Part shown: in pieces, positions 37,224 through 46,178 of the stretch
How positions within the stretch are numbered: position 1 is the stretch's first letter
How the letters are laid out: every line of letters starts with the position of its first letter
Made by a program: the position numbers and the translations under genes
Notes under the pieces: model-generated
Database searches by the model: none
What the model saw: the letters and a program-made list of their open reading frames with translations, nothing else
What the model was told of the DNA's origin: nothing
Origin: an uncultured Thioclava sp.
GTDB lineage: Bacteria > Pseudomonadota > Alphaproteobacteria > Rhodobacterales > Rhodobacteraceae
Length of the DNA: 64,000 nt
NCBI RefSeq assembly: GCF_913064665.1
Contig: NZ_CAJYBT010000004.1
Location: forward strand, 62,001 to 126,000
Reading direction: 5' to 3'

Positions 37224-39044
37224 TCAAGCGTCTTGCGCCTTTTGCTCCAGCGTCATCCAGTCTTCTTCGGCGGCGGCGAGGGCTTGTTGGCGTTCAAGCA
37301 GCGCCTCGGTGCCCTTTTTGAACTTGAGGGGTTCTTTTGTGAACAGATCGGGCTGGGCGAGAAAGGTTTCCAGCTTGGCGATTTCGGCCTCGATGCGTTC
37401 GATCTCGGCGGGCAGCGCGTCAAGGCGATGGCGTTCAGTAAAGCTGAGCGCTGCGGATTTCGCGGGCTTTGGCGCGGCAGGCGCGGGTTTGGACGTGCTG
37501 GCAGGTTTGCTTTCGGGCGCAGACGCGGCGGCAGTCAGGGATTTTTGCGTCTGATAATCGCTCCAGCCGCCCGCATAGACAGTCGCGCGGCCATCACCTT
37601 CCATCACGATCGTGGTGCTTGCCACGCGGTCGATGAAATCGCGATCGTGGCTGACCAGCAGCACGGTGCCATCATACTCGCCCAGCAAATCTTGCAGCAG
37701 ATCGAGCGTTTCGACATCCAGATCGTTGGTCGGTTCATCCAGAATCAGCAGGTTCGAGGGGCGCGCCATGATCCGCGCCAGCAGCAGGCGGGCGCGTTCT
37801 CCGCCAGATAGCGCGCGAATGGGGCTGCGCGCTTGTTGTTCGTCAAACAGGAAATCCTTGAGATAGGCCACGACGTGTTTGGGCGTGCCGCGCACCATCA
37901 CCTGATCGGAATTGCCCTTTACCGCCATGTCAGGATCGTTCACCAGCCCGTCCCACAGCGTCTGCTCGGGGTTGAGCGTGGCGCGCGCCTGATCAAACAC
38001 CGCCACATCCAGATTGGTGCCCAGCTTTACGGTGCCAGAATCGGGCGCGATTTCGCCAGTCAGCATTTTCAGCAACGTCGTTTTGCCCACGCCATTGGGG
38101 CCGACAAAGGCCACGCGATCCCCGCGCAGCACGCGCAAATCGAAATCGGCCACGATCTGTTTGTCGCCAAAGGATTTGCACAGGCCCGTGGCCTCGATCA
38201 CGCGCTTGCCCGATTGCGGGCCTGCGTCAAATTCCATTGCGGCGACGCCTTGGCGCTTGATCTGACCGGCACGTTCAGCGCGCAGCTCTTGCAGCGCGCG
38301 GACCCGGCCCTGATTGCGTTTGCGCCGCGCCGAGATACCCTCGACGGCCCATTTCGCCTCGGCCTTGATCTTGCGATTAAGCTTGTGGCGGGCGTCGTCT
38401 TCCTCGGCCCAGACCTTTTCGCGCCAATCCTCAAACGCCTCGAATCCCTGTTCGTTGCGTTTGACCTGGCCCCGGTCGATCCACAGCGTGGCGCGGCTGA
38501 GCGCGCGCAGGAAGGCGCGGTCGTGGGAAATCAGCACAAAGGCGCGCCGGGTTTCGCGTAGCTGTTGCTCAAGCCAGCCGATTGCCTCGATATCGAGGTG
38601 GTTGGTGGGCTCATCGAGCAGCATCAGTTCGGGCGACTCGGCCAGCAATTTTGCCAAGGCGGCGCGGCGGCGTTCCCCGCCCGATGCGGTCGCAACCGGG
38701 GTTTCGGGTAGGAATTTCAGCCCCTCAGCCGCCATCTCAACCTTGTAGGATTCGGCCGGGTCAAGGCCAGAGGCAGCAAACTCGCCCAAAGTCTCAAAAC
38801 CTGACAGATCGGGTTCTTGCTCCATATAGCCGACCGTCACGCCGGGCGGGACCACGCGTGCGCCGCTATCGGGCTGCACCAGCCCGGCCATCACCTTCAT
38901 CAAGGTGGATTTGCCTGAACCATTGCGCCCCACAAGCGCCACCCGGTCACCCGGCTGAACGATCATAGAGAGCCCGTCAAAGACAGGATTGCCGCCAAAG
39001 GTCAGCGAGATATCGGAGAGTTGAAGAAGGGGTGCGCGTGCCAT
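37224..39044 (-). CDS. ABC-F family ATP-binding protein (Uup-like)
   Basis: A soluble tandem-ATPase protein of 606 residues, with no membrane segments. First nucleotide-binding domain: GRNGSGKST and signature SGGERRRAALAKLL. Second: GPNGVGKTT and signature SGGERARLLLARIM. An arm/linker rich in Lys/Arg lies between (about 240-280). A C-terminal coiled-coil extension (about 530-600; LPAEIERIEAEIAKLETFL) is typical of Uup. ABC-F proteins act on the ribosome; Uup is also tied to DNA repair and transposon excision. The gene appears to be its own unit. Confidence 0.92.
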   Translation of the reverse strand: MARAPLLQLSDISLTFGGNPVFDGLSMIVQPGDRVALVGRNGSGKSTLMKVMAGLVQPDSGARVVPPGVTVGYMEQEPDLSGFETLGEFAASGLDPAESYKVEMAAEGLKFLPETPVATASGGERRRAALAKLLAESPELMLLDEPTNHLDIEAIGWLEQQLRETRRAFVLISHDRAFLRALSRATLWIDRGQVKRNEQGFEAFEDWREKVWAEEDDARHKLNRKIKAEAKWAVEGISARRKRNQGRVRALQELRAERAGQIKRQGVAAMEFDAGPQSGKRVIEATGLCKSFGDKQIVADFDLRVLRGDRVAFVGPNGVGKTTLLKMLTGEIAPDSGTVKLGTNLDVAVFDQARATLNPEQTLWDGLVNDPDMAVKGNSDQVMVRGTPKHVVAYLKDFLFDEQQARSPIRALSGGERARLLLARIMARPSNLLILDEPTNDLDVETLDLLQDLLGEYDGTVLLVSHDRDFIDRVASTTIVMEGDGRATVYAGGWSDYQTQKSLTAAASAPESKPASTSKPAPAAPKPAKSAALSFTERHRLDALPAEIERIEAEIAKLETFLAQPDLFTKEPLKFKKGTEALLERQQALAAAEEDWMTLEQKAQDA

Positions 39045-39092
39045 GAGCGCCAGCTAAGGGGGCGCGCGCGAAAGGTCAATGGCGCGCACCAA

Positions 39093-39848
39093 TTACATCA
39101 AGAGATTGCGCAATGCCTTGAGCCGGGGCGGCGGAATTTTGGCAGGCTCCAGCGCAGTAAAGACGTGACAGGTCTGCAAATCATGATCGATCACCGCATG
39201 ATCCGAGGTCCAGCCCCCCATCCCGAGATAGGAGCGCAACAAGGGCGGTAAGGCTACGGGGCCATCCTGCGGCCCGGTTTGAGCGGGGGGAGCTGCGCTC
39301 AGGGCGATGCGTGCGGGGGCTTTGGGATGGGGGCGCAGCGCGGCGGGGCCAACTGCGTGGCGCGCGAGATGGGCGAAGGCCGCGTGATGGGCGTGCCAAT
39401 CGGCGCCGGGAAATGAGGTGCAACCAAAGAGCAGCCGCACACCGCGTGCCTCGGCCAGCCGGGTGATCGCCGCCCAGCCAAGACGCAGCACATCGGGGTC
39501 ACGCAGACCGGGGCACACACAAAATCGCCCAAGCTCCAACATCGGCAACCCAAGCTGGGCCAAGGGCGTCACATCATAGCTTTGCGCGGTATAGCAGTCC
39601 TGCAAGGCGGCCACATCTTCGAGCAGCAGCAGGCGAAACCCTGCCAGCAATGTGCCCGAGGCGTCCTCGATCATCACATGGTTGGCGCGCGCATCAAAAC
39701 GGTCCTGATCACAGCGCCCGGCGCGAAACACCTGCGCGCGCAAAGCCTGCAACGCGTCAAGGTCGGCCGCAGTTTGCGCCCGACGCACGCGTAAAGTGCC
39801 TTTGGAAAAGGACAGGTCCAATCGCCGCCCCCGCGCAGCCTTGATCAC
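39093..39848 (-). CDS. olsB: Ornithine lipid synthase subunit, 3-hydroxyacyl-ACP N-acyltransferase (OlsB-like)
   Basis: A 251-residue GNAT-superfamily protein of the OlsB type, which acylates ornithine with a 3-hydroxyacyl chain from ACP to give lyso-ornithine lipid at the membrane. Landmarks are LRVRRAQTAADLDALQALRAQVF, FDARANHVMIED, LELGRFCVCPGLRDPDVLR and LLFGCTSFPGADW. The start is GTG at 39848. OlsA (the second acyltransferase) is not in the window. It converges with nothing and is followed by bamE on the same strand upstream. Confidence 0.82.
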   Translation of the reverse strand: MIKAARGRRLDLSFSKGTLRVRRAQTAADLDALQALRAQVFRAGRCDQDRFDARANHVMIEDASGTLLAGFRLLLLEDVAALQDCYTAQSYDVTPLAQLGLPMLELGRFCVCPGLRDPDVLRLGWAAITRLAEARGVRLLFGCTSFPGADWHAHHAAFAHLARHAVGPAALRPHPKAPARIALSAAPPAQTGPQDGPVALPPLLRSYLGMGGWTSDHAVIDHDLQTCHVFTALEPAKIPPPRLKALRNLLM

Positions 39849-39890
39849 AGCGCGCAGCCTAGAGCAACCGGCTTGGCGTGCAAAGCGCTG

Positions 39891-40343
39891 TTAGTTCTTG
39901 CCCAGTAGCTGCCCGGCACTGACGCGCCCGATCGAGCCCATCAATTGACGGATGAAACCGATGCCTTTGACATTGCTTTCGGTCACACGGCGCGACAGCG
40001 TCACCACTTCGCCCTTCTCCATACCGAAGCGTTCGACATTGCTCACGACGCCCTTATTGGTAAACGAGATCGCCACGACTTCGCGTTTGATCTCTTTGGG
40101 GGCGTGCCAAGTCACCGTTTTCCAGCGCGAACCGACGTAATACCAGCCAGACCCTTCAAGCAGTCCGGTTGAGCTGGGACGACCGATGGCGGCCGCAACA
40201 TCGTCGCGGGTACTTTTGCCAACCGTGATCTGTGAGAGGTTTTCCTCAAGCGGCACATAGCCGTGATTGCGATAGATAGGCGAGCATGCCCCCATCAAAA
40301 AGGCCATACTCAAGGCCACAAACAGCGCTATCTTCCGCGTCAT
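39891..40343 (-). CDS. bamE: Outer membrane protein assembly factor BamE (SmpA/OmlA lipoprotein)
   Basis: A 150-residue lipoprotein. The signal sequence is at residues 1-19, with lipobox MGAC and Cys20 as lipidation site. The mature BamE fold is visible in VPLEENLSQITVGKSTRDDV, AAIGRPSSTGLLEGSGWYYV and EVVAISFTNKGVVSNVERF. As part of the BAM complex it helps insert beta-barrel proteins into the outer membrane. ATG 40343 is chosen; an upstream ATG at 40364 adds seven residues and puts fewer charges next to the hydrophobic core. It is divergent from the YceD gene. Confidence 0.93.
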   Translation of the reverse strand: MTRKIALFVALSMAFLMGACSPIYRNHGYVPLEENLSQITVGKSTRDDVAAAIGRPSSTGLLEGSGWYYVGSRWKTVTWHAPKEIKREVVAISFTNKGVVSNVERFGMEKGEVVTLSRRVTESNVKGIGFIRQLMGSIGRVSAGQLLGKN

Positions 40344-40477
40344 CCAACCGTTCCCCACCTGCACACCCTCTTGCCTCTGCGTCTTCGGGCTTTTATCGAC
40401 GCTTACAGCATGACTGCGCCGCTCTCAAGCGCTCAACCGCCGCTGCTGCCCTTAAGACCCCAAAGAAAGGTGCGACG

Positions 40478-41053
40478 ATGACTCAATCCGACCCGCACGC
40501 CCCCGAGGCAATCTGGTCCCATCCCCTGCGTCTGGCCGAATTGCCCGCGCGCAAAATCACGCGCTTTGATCTGGTGGCCGATGCCCCGACCCGTGCGGCA
40601 ATTGCCAAATGGGCCGATATCGTGGGGGTTGAGGCGCTGCGCCTCAAAGGTGAATTGCGCCCCAACGGGCGCAGCGACTGGGAACTCAGCGCAACCCTGT
40701 CCGCCACGGTGGTTCAGGAATGTGTGATCTCACTCGCTCCGGTCACCACGAAAATTCACGAAACGGTCACGCGCCGCTATCTGGCCCATATGGAGATGCC
40801 AAGCGAGGAAGAGGTCGAGATGCCCGAAGATGACAGCACCGAACCGCTGCCGGCATCGGTCAATCTGGCAGGCGTGGCGCTGGAGGCGTTGGAGTTGGCC
40901 CTGCCCCTGTATCCACGCGCGCCGGGCGCAAGCCTAAGCACGGCGAGTGTCACCGAACCGGGCGCAGAACCGCTGAGCGAAGAGCAGATCAAGCCGTTCG
41001 CCAATCTGCGTGCGCTGATGCAAAACCGCGATGAGGGCGATAAAAAGGGCTGA
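40478..41053 (+). CDS. YceD / DUF177 family protein
   Basis: A 191-residue soluble protein of the DUF177 (YceD) family, which is routinely encoded next to rpmF and is implicated in 23S rRNA accumulation and ribosome biogenesis. Here are the acidic middle (MPSEEEVEMPEDDS), VNLAGVALEALELALPLYPR and the conserved C-terminal end KPFANLRALMQ. The cysteine position kept in many YceDs appears as VVQECVISLAPV. ATG 40478 has AAAGG upstream. It is the first gene of the rpmF-plsX-fabH group, with 235 bases before rpmF. Confidence 0.92.
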   Translation: MTQSDPHAPEAIWSHPLRLAELPARKITRFDLVADAPTRAAIAKWADIVGVEALRLKGELRPNGRSDWELSATLSATVVQECVISLAPVTTKIHETVTRRYLAHMEMPSEEEVEMPEDDSTEPLPASVNLAGVALEALELALPLYPRAPGASLSTASVTEPGAEPLSEEQIKPFANLRALMQNRDEGDKKG

Positions 41054-41288
41054 TCGGGTCTGGCGATGCGCGCGGGTTCGGCCTTGTGCTAGGGGTCGCG
41101 CGCGGGGGTGAAAAAAAGCCCAAGAAAGGGGCTTGCGCACCCACAGAAACCGAGTATGTTCCCGGCCTCGTTCGAAGTTTGATTTCGGATCCGGAGCGAC
41201 CTACGCGCCGATCGCGAAACCGCTGGAAAATCAAGGCAGTAATGCCGCTCACACGGGCCTATCCGCCCCAATAATCCGAGGTTGAGAC

Positions 41289-41495
41289 ATGGCTGTCCCT
41301 CAGAACCGAGTCACGCGCTCCCGCCGCAACATGCGTCGCGCACACGACTCTCTCGTCGCTGCAAATCCGGCAGAATGCCCGAACTGTGGTGAATTGAAGC
41401 GTCCCCATCACGTCTGCGCGTCCTGCGGCCATTACGATGATCGTGAGATCGTTGCGATGACCGAAGAGGTCGATCTCGACGACGACGCGGCGTAA
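41289..41495 (+). CDS. rpmF: 50S ribosomal protein L32
   Basis: A 68-residue ribosomal protein starting [20 protein letters not shown]. It retains the zinc-finger cysteines ([18 protein letters not shown]), so it is the C-plus form that binds zinc. Next to plsX and fabH as in most proteobacteria, linking ribosome and lipid synthesis by co-transcription. Confidence 0.97.
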   Translation: MAVPQNRVTRSRRNMRRAHDSLVAANPAECPNCGELKRPHHVCASCGHYDDREIVAMTEEVDLDDDAA

Positions 41496-41522
41496 GCCCG
41501 CTTGACCCGCGCCGCACACGTC

Positions 41523-42695
41523 ATGCCAAACGCGCAAGACCAGCAGCAGACGGGCCTCAGCGATACGGCCGCGCAAACGCAGGCCAACCCCCGTGGCAAA
41601 GCGCCAGCAGATGCTGGCGCTGTTGTCATTTCCATCGACGCGATGGGGGGGGATCTGGGACCGGAGGCAACTTTGGGAGGCGTGGCGATTGCGGCACGTC
41701 AAACCCCTGCCCTGCGCTTTATCGTGCACGGCCCCGAAGCCACGCTGAGCCCGCTGATCGCCAAATTCGCACTGCAAGACTGCGTTGATCTGCGTCATGC
41801 CGATCGCGCCGTCACGATGGAGGACAAGCCCGCGCAGGTCATGCGCTCGGGCAAGGATACCTCGATGTGGTCCGCCATCGAGTCGGTGCGCGAGCATGAG
41901 GCCGATGTCGCAGTGTCTTGCGGCAATACCGGCGCGCTGATGGCGATTTCGATGATCCGGCTGCGCAAGCTCAAGGGCGTGAACCGTCCGGCCATCGCCT
42001 CGTTCTGGCCCTCGCGCGGGCCGGCGGGGTGGAATGTCATGCTGGATATGGGCGCCGATGTTAAGGCCGATGCGCCCGATCTGCTGACCTATGCGCTGAT
42101 GGGCACCTCTTATGCGCGCAACGCGCTGGGGCTGACGCGTCCGCGCGTCGGGCTGCTCAATGTCGGCACCGAAGAGCATAAGGGCCGCGCCGAGCTGAAA
42201 GAAGCCTATGAAATGATGGGGCGCGCGCAAGAGGCGGGCGGCTTCGAATTTGTCGGCTTCGTCGAGGGCAATCACCTGCCCGCCGATCGCGCTGACGTAA
42301 TCGTGACCGATGGGTTTACCGGCAATATCGCGCTGAAAACCGGCGAAGGCACCGCGAAATTCGTTTCCGAATTGCTGCGTGAGGCACTGACCTCATCGTT
42401 GCTGGCGAAGCTGGGCGCACTTTTGGCGATGGGGGCGCTCAAACGCCTGCGCGCCAAGGTCGATCCGCGCCGCGCCAATGGCGGTGTGTTTCTGGGTCTC
42501 AATGGCACGGTGGTGAAATCGCACGGCTCTGCCGATGCGACCGGATTTGCCGCCGCGATCTCTTTGGCGGCACGACTGGCGCAATCCGGGTTTGGTGCCA
42601 AACTGGCGGCTCGGGTTGCTTTGGCCCTGCCAGAGGGCGAAGATAGCGCAACACAAGACGCACAGGCGTCGGAAATAAGCGAGAGCAGCCAATGA
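41523..42695 (+). CDS. plsX: Phosphate acyltransferase PlsX
   Basis: Converts acyl-ACP to acyl-phosphate for glycerophospholipid synthesis (with PlsY). It has 390 residues from ATG 41523. The N-terminus carries about 30 extra hydrophilic residues before the usual start VVISIDAMGGDLGPEAT. VSCGNTGALMAIS, NVGTEEHKGRAELKEAY and VTDGFTGNIALKTGEG are standard. An upstream in-frame TTG at 41502 is possible. The stop overlaps the fabH start by ATGA. Confidence 0.95.
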   Translation: MPNAQDQQQTGLSDTAAQTQANPRGKAPADAGAVVISIDAMGGDLGPEATLGGVAIAARQTPALRFIVHGPEATLSPLIAKFALQDCVDLRHADRAVTMEDKPAQVMRSGKDTSMWSAIESVREHEADVAVSCGNTGALMAISMIRLRKLKGVNRPAIASFWPSRGPAGWNVMLDMGADVKADAPDLLTYALMGTSYARNALGLTRPRVGLLNVGTEEHKGRAELKEAYEMMGRAQEAGGFEFVGFVEGNHLPADRADVIVTDGFTGNIALKTGEGTAKFVSELLREALTSSLLAKLGALLAMGALKRLRAKVDPRRANGGVFLGLNGTVVKSHGSADATGFAAAISLAARLAQSGFGAKLAARVALALPEGEDSATQDAQASEISESSQ

Positions 42696-43666
42696 CGATC
42701 AGATCCGTAGTGCGGGGCGTCGGCCATTATCTACCCGAACGTGTGGTCGAGAACGCCGAGTTCGAGGCAACGCTCGACACGACGGATGACTGGATTCGTT
42801 CGCGCACCGGGATTGAACGGCGCCATTTTGCAGCCGAGGGGGAAACCACCTCGCAGCTTGCGATCAAGGCCGCCCAAGCCGCGCTGGATGATGCGGACAT
42901 GAGCGTGGATCAGATCGACGCAATCATCGTCGCCACCTCGACCCCCGATCACACCTTTCCTGCCGTTGCGACGATGGTGCAGGCGGGACTCGGCTCCACC
43001 ACCGGATTTGCCTATGACGTGCAAGCAGTCTGCGCGGGCTTTATCTTTGCGCTGACCAACGCCAATGGGCTGATCCTGTCGGGTCAGGCCGAACGGGTGA
43101 TGGTCATCGGTGCCGAGACATTTTCGCGCATTCTGGATTGGGAAGATCGTGGCACCTGCGTGCTGTTTGGCGATGGTGCGGGCGCGCTGATCCTTGAGGC
43201 GGCGCAGGGCACCGGCACCAAGGAAGATCGCGGGATTCTGTCATCCGATCTGCATTCGGACGGGCGCTATCGCGAGTTGCTCTATGTCGATGGCGGGGTG
43301 TCCACCACGGGGACGGCTGGCGTGTTGCGTATGCAGGGCAATCAAGTGTTTCGCCACGCTGTCGTGAAATTGGCACAAACCGCTGAAAACGCGTTGGAAA
43401 AGGCCGGGATGACGGCTGGAGATGTCGACTGGATCGTGCCCCATCAGGCCAATCTGCGCATCATCAAGGCGACCGCTGAAAAGATGGGTCTGGGCATGGA
43501 TCACGTCGTGGTCACGGTGGCCGATCACGGCAATACCTCGGCGGCCTCGATCCCGCTGGCCCTATCGGTGGGACGTCAACGCGGTCAGATTCACGAGGGT
43601 CAGGTGATCGTCGCCGAGGCGATCGGTGGCGGTCTGGCCTGGGGCTCGGTCGTGCTGCGCTGGTAA
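42692..43666 (+). CDS. fabH: 3-oxoacyl-ACP synthase III
   Basis: Starts fatty-acid synthesis by condensing acetyl-CoA with malonyl-ACP. It has 324 residues. The catalytic triad is visible: Cys in YDVQAVCAGFIFAL, His in VPHQANLRI and Asn in HGNTSAASIP. The GNTSAAS loop is the standard FabH signature. It is translationally coupled to plsX and shares the transcript downstream with ihfA. Confidence 0.97.
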   Translation: MTIRSVVRGVGHYLPERVVENAEFEATLDTTDDWIRSRTGIERRHFAAEGETTSQLAIKAAQAALDDADMSVDQIDAIIVATSTPDHTFPAVATMVQAGLGSTTGFAYDVQAVCAGFIFALTNANGLILSGQAERVMVIGAETFSRILDWEDRGTCVLFGDGAGALILEAAQGTGTKEDRGILSSDLHSDGRYRELLYVDGGVSTTGTAGVLRMQGNQVFRHAVVKLAQTAENALEKAGMTAGDVDWIVPHQANLRIIKATAEKMGLGMDHVVVTVADHGNTSAASIPLALSVGRQRGQIHEGQVIVAEAIGGGLAWGSVVLRW

Positions 43667-43778
43667 GCGCGCGCATTGGCGAAGCGGCGCGCATCAAGAG
43701 CGCGCCACAAGCCCTTGATATTGACTCGGGAATTCCCTTCGGTCACTGTGAGCAAAACCGTTGACCCAGGGGAACGAT

Positions 43779-44078
43779 ATGTCCAAGACACTGACGCGTA
43801 TGGATCTCAGCGAAGCGGTCTTCCGCGAGGTCGGCCTGTCACGCAACGAATCCGCGCAGCTCGTCGAAAGCGTGCTGCAACATATGTCGGATGCGCTGGT
43901 GCGCGGCGAGACGGTCAAAATCAGCTCGTTTGGCACATTTTCAGTGCGCGACAAGGCCCCACGGATGGGGCGCAATCCCAAGACCGGCGAAGAGGTTCCG
44001 ATCAGCCCGCGCCGGGTGCTGTCGTTCCGCCCCTCGCATCTGATGAAAGACCGGGTGGCGTCTGGCAACGCGAAATAA
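43779..44078 (+). CDS. ihfA: Integration host factor subunit alpha
   Basis: A 99-residue DNA-bending protein, one half of the IHF heterodimer. It has the beta-arm sequence [19 protein letters not shown] with the intercalating proline, and [20 protein letters not shown] 43779 is preferred; an upstream in-frame start would add six residues. It lies between fabH and the merR-type gene in the conserved order. IhfB is not in the window. Confidence 0.95.
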   Translation: MSKTLTRMDLSEAVFREVGLSRNESAQLVESVLQHMSDALVRGETVKISSFGTFSVRDKAPRMGRNPKTGEEVPISPRRVLSFRPSHLMKDRVASGNAK

Positions 44079-44089
44079 CGGACGGGCCG

Positions 44090-44863
44090 ATGGGCAAATC
44101 CGCTGACGCGTTCAGAACCATTTCAGAAGTGTCCGACCTGTTGGAAACGCCGACCCATGTGCTGCGGTTCTGGGAAAGCAAATTCACGCAGGTGAAACCG
44201 GTCAAGCGTGCCGGCGGGCGGCGCTATTACCGCCCCGGCGATGTCGCGCTGCTGGGTGGGATTCGCCATCTGCTGCATGATGACGGGATGACGATTCGCA
44301 GCGTGCAGCAATTGCTGCGCGAAGAGGGCGTTCACCATGTCTCCGCCTTTTTTGAGGCGACACAAAGCGACACGGACGACGCGCCGCAAGCCGCAGACAC
44401 GGCCGAAGATGTTGGCGCAAGCGCCTCTGTCACGCCCTTCCCCTCTGCGCCGCCAATCACACCCGAAGAGCCTGACGCCCAGCCCTCACTGTTTGATGCA
44501 GGCGGTGAAGAGGCCCCGATCGCGCTGGATGTCGAGCCCGAGCCAGAGCCGATGCGCCCGGTGCATTCCTTGCAGATCACGCCAGCGGCACAACGGGCCA
44601 AACCTGTGCTGCCCGATTCAACACCCGATTCAACGCCAGCCCCGACACCTGAGTCCGAGGCACCGTTTGACGCCCGCGCCGTGGCGATGAATGTCAGCCG
44701 CGCCGCCCTCGGCGCGCGCCTTGCCAAGATCGACAAATCTCGGTTGAGCGCGGCGGATTTGCGCGATCTGCGCATGCTGGCCCTGCGCGCCAAAGCCTTG
44801 CGGACACGATTGAGCCAAACGCTCCAGCCCACCCCTGACAGCGCCCCCGATACGGGCGTTTAA
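44090..44863 (+). CDS. MerR family transcriptional regulator
   Basis: A 257-residue DNA-binding protein. The N-terminal MerR HTH (about 8-80) reads [37 protein letters not shown] and [15 protein letters not shown] long low-complexity Pro/Glu/Thr-rich middle follows (about 90-200), then a C-terminal helical region. It is the usual neighbour of ihfA in alphaproteobacteria. The effector is unknown and no metal-binding cysteines are present. It starts 11 bases after ihfA, so it is probably co-transcribed. Confidence 0.9.
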   Translation: MGKSADAFRTISEVSDLLETPTHVLRFWESKFTQVKPVKRAGGRRYYRPGDVALLGGIRHLLHDDGMTIRSVQQLLREEGVHHVSAFFEATQSDTDDAPQAADTAEDVGASASVTPFPSAPPITPEEPDAQPSLFDAGGEEAPIALDVEPEPEPMRPVHSLQITPAAQRAKPVLPDSTPDSTPAPTPESEAPFDARAVAMNVSRAALGARLAKIDKSRLSAADLRDLRMLALRAKALRTRLSQTLQPTPDSAPDTGV

Positions 44864-44915
44864 CGGTGGCGGAGATGGGTTTTTACGCGGCGAGAAAATT
44901 TCTTCGCATAACGTC

Positions 44916-44945
44916 TTGCACAGCCCGCCCGGTTGCCTCTATATG
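44916..44945 (+). promoter_or_regulatory. Candidate promoter of tRNA-Pro
   Basis: TTGCAC (44916-44921), 18-base spacer, TATATG (44940-44945). It would start transcription a few bases before the mature tRNA 5' end. Confidence 0.5.
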
Positions 44946-44953
44946 CCCCTCGT

Positions 44954-45031
44954 CGGGCTGTGGCGCAGCCTGGTTAGCGCGTCCGTCTGGGGGACGGAAG
45001 GTCGTGAGTTCGAATCTCGCCAGCCCGACCA
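44954..45031 (+). tRNA. tRNA-Pro (anticodon GGG)
   Basis: A complete cloverleaf of 78 bases with encoded CCA. The acceptor stem CGGGCTG pairs with CAGCCCG, the anticodon stem TCCGT with ACGGA around loop CTGGGGG (anticodon GGG), and the T-arm is GTGAG-TTCGAAT-CTCGC. It reads proline codons CCC and CCU. It lies between the merR-type gene and a dCTP-deaminase-like gene, with its own hairpin terminator. Confidence 0.97.
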
Positions 45032-45038
45032 ATTCGAC

Positions 45039-45071
45039 AAATGCCCACCCCTTCGCTGGGGTGGGCATTTG
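45039..45071 (+). terminator. Terminator after tRNA-Pro
   Basis: A 13-base-pair perfect stem AAATGCCCACCCC/GGGGTGGGCATTT with loop TTCGCT, ending in TTTG. Strong hairpin with a short T-run, immediately downstream of the tRNA. Confidence 0.75.
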
Positions 45072-45092
45072 TGTATCGCGAGGAGCCAAGCA

Positions 45093-46172
45093 ATGACCAT
45101 CGGCGTTTTGCCCGACACGATGCTGCGCGAGATGATCGCGCGCGGCGAGATCACCGCCGAACCCGCGATCACATCCGAACAGATCCAACCCGCCAGCCTC
45201 GATTTGCGTCTGGGCACTGTGGCCTATCGCGTGCGTGCCTCATTCCTTGCGGGCAAAGGCGCGCGCGTCGAATCGCGTCTCGCGGAATTTGAGATGCATC
45301 GCATGGATCTCAGCGCAGGCGCGGTGCTGGAAAAGGGCTGCGTCTATCTGGTGCCGCTGATGGAAAGTCTTGCGCTGCCCGAGGGCTTGACCGCTGTGGC
45401 CAATGCCAAAAGCTCGACCGGGCGGCTTGATCTGCTGACGCGCCTGATCACCGATGAAGGGGTTGAGTTCGACCGAATCCCCCAGGGTTATCAAGGCCCG
45501 CTCTATGCCGAAATTTGCCCGCGCTCCTTCAGCGTTTTGGTACGTCCCGGCATGCGGCTCAATCAGATTCGGTTTCGCGCCGGGCAGGCCACGCTCAGCG
45601 ATGCCGAGCTGAAGATCCTGCATCAGCAAGAACCGCTGGTCGATGGCGTGGCGGTGATCGATCACGGGCTGGGCTTCTCAGTGGATTTGCGCCCGCGTGA
45701 GGGCGATCTGGTGGGCTATCGCGCCAAGCCCCATACCGGAGTGATCGACCTTGATCGCATCGCGCATTACCCCGCCTCAGAGTTCTGGGAAGAGGTGCGC
45801 ACGCGCGACGGCCGCATCATTCTGGACCCCGGTGCGTTCTATATCTTGGTCTCGCGTGAGGCCGTCACGATCCCGCCCGATCACGCCGCCGAAATGGCCC
45901 CCTATCTGGCGATGGTGGGTGAGTTTCGCGTGCATTACGCGGGCTTCTTCGACCCCGGTTTCGGGCATGGTCTGGCAGGCGGTCATGGCTCGCGCGGGGT
46001 GCTGGAGGTGCGCTGTCACGAGGCCCCGTTCGCGCTGGAACATGGGCAGGTCGTCGGACGGCTTGTCTATGAGCGCATGGCGCAAGAACCCGCACAGCTT
46101 TACGGCGCAGGGATTGCGTCAAACTATCAGGGTCAGGGGCTCAAACTGGCCAAGCAATTCATGATGTCCTGA
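45093..46172 (+). CDS. Long dCTP deaminase-like protein (2'-deoxycytidine 5'-triphosphate deaminase family)
   Basis: A 359-residue protein, about twice the length of ordinary Dcd (about 190). The first half carries the Dcd/dUTPase-fold landmarks (ITSEQIQPASLDLRLG, ANAKSSTGRLDLLTRLITD, QGYQGPLYAEICPRSFSVLV, GMRLNQIRF). The second half (from about 200) is related in pattern (ILDPGAFYILVSREAVTIPP; YAGFFDPGFGHGLAGG), suggesting an internal duplication with two dUTPase-like modules. The likely role is dCTP deamination for dUMP supply; the activity is inferred. ATG 45093 has AGGAG upstream, directly behind the tRNA terminator. Confidence 0.85.
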   Translation: MTIGVLPDTMLREMIARGEITAEPAITSEQIQPASLDLRLGTVAYRVRASFLAGKGARVESRLAEFEMHRMDLSAGAVLEKGCVYLVPLMESLALPEGLTAVANAKSSTGRLDLLTRLITDEGVEFDRIPQGYQGPLYAEICPRSFSVLVRPGMRLNQIRFRAGQATLSDAELKILHQQEPLVDGVAVIDHGLGFSVDLRPREGDLVGYRAKPHTGVIDLDRIAHYPASEFWEEVRTRDGRIILDPGAFYILVSREAVTIPPDHAAEMAPYLAMVGEFRVHYAGFFDPGFGHGLAGGHGSRGVLEVRCHEAPFALEHGQVVGRLVYERMAQEPAQLYGAGIASNYQGQGLKLAKQFMMS

Positions 46173-46178
46173 CATGCG

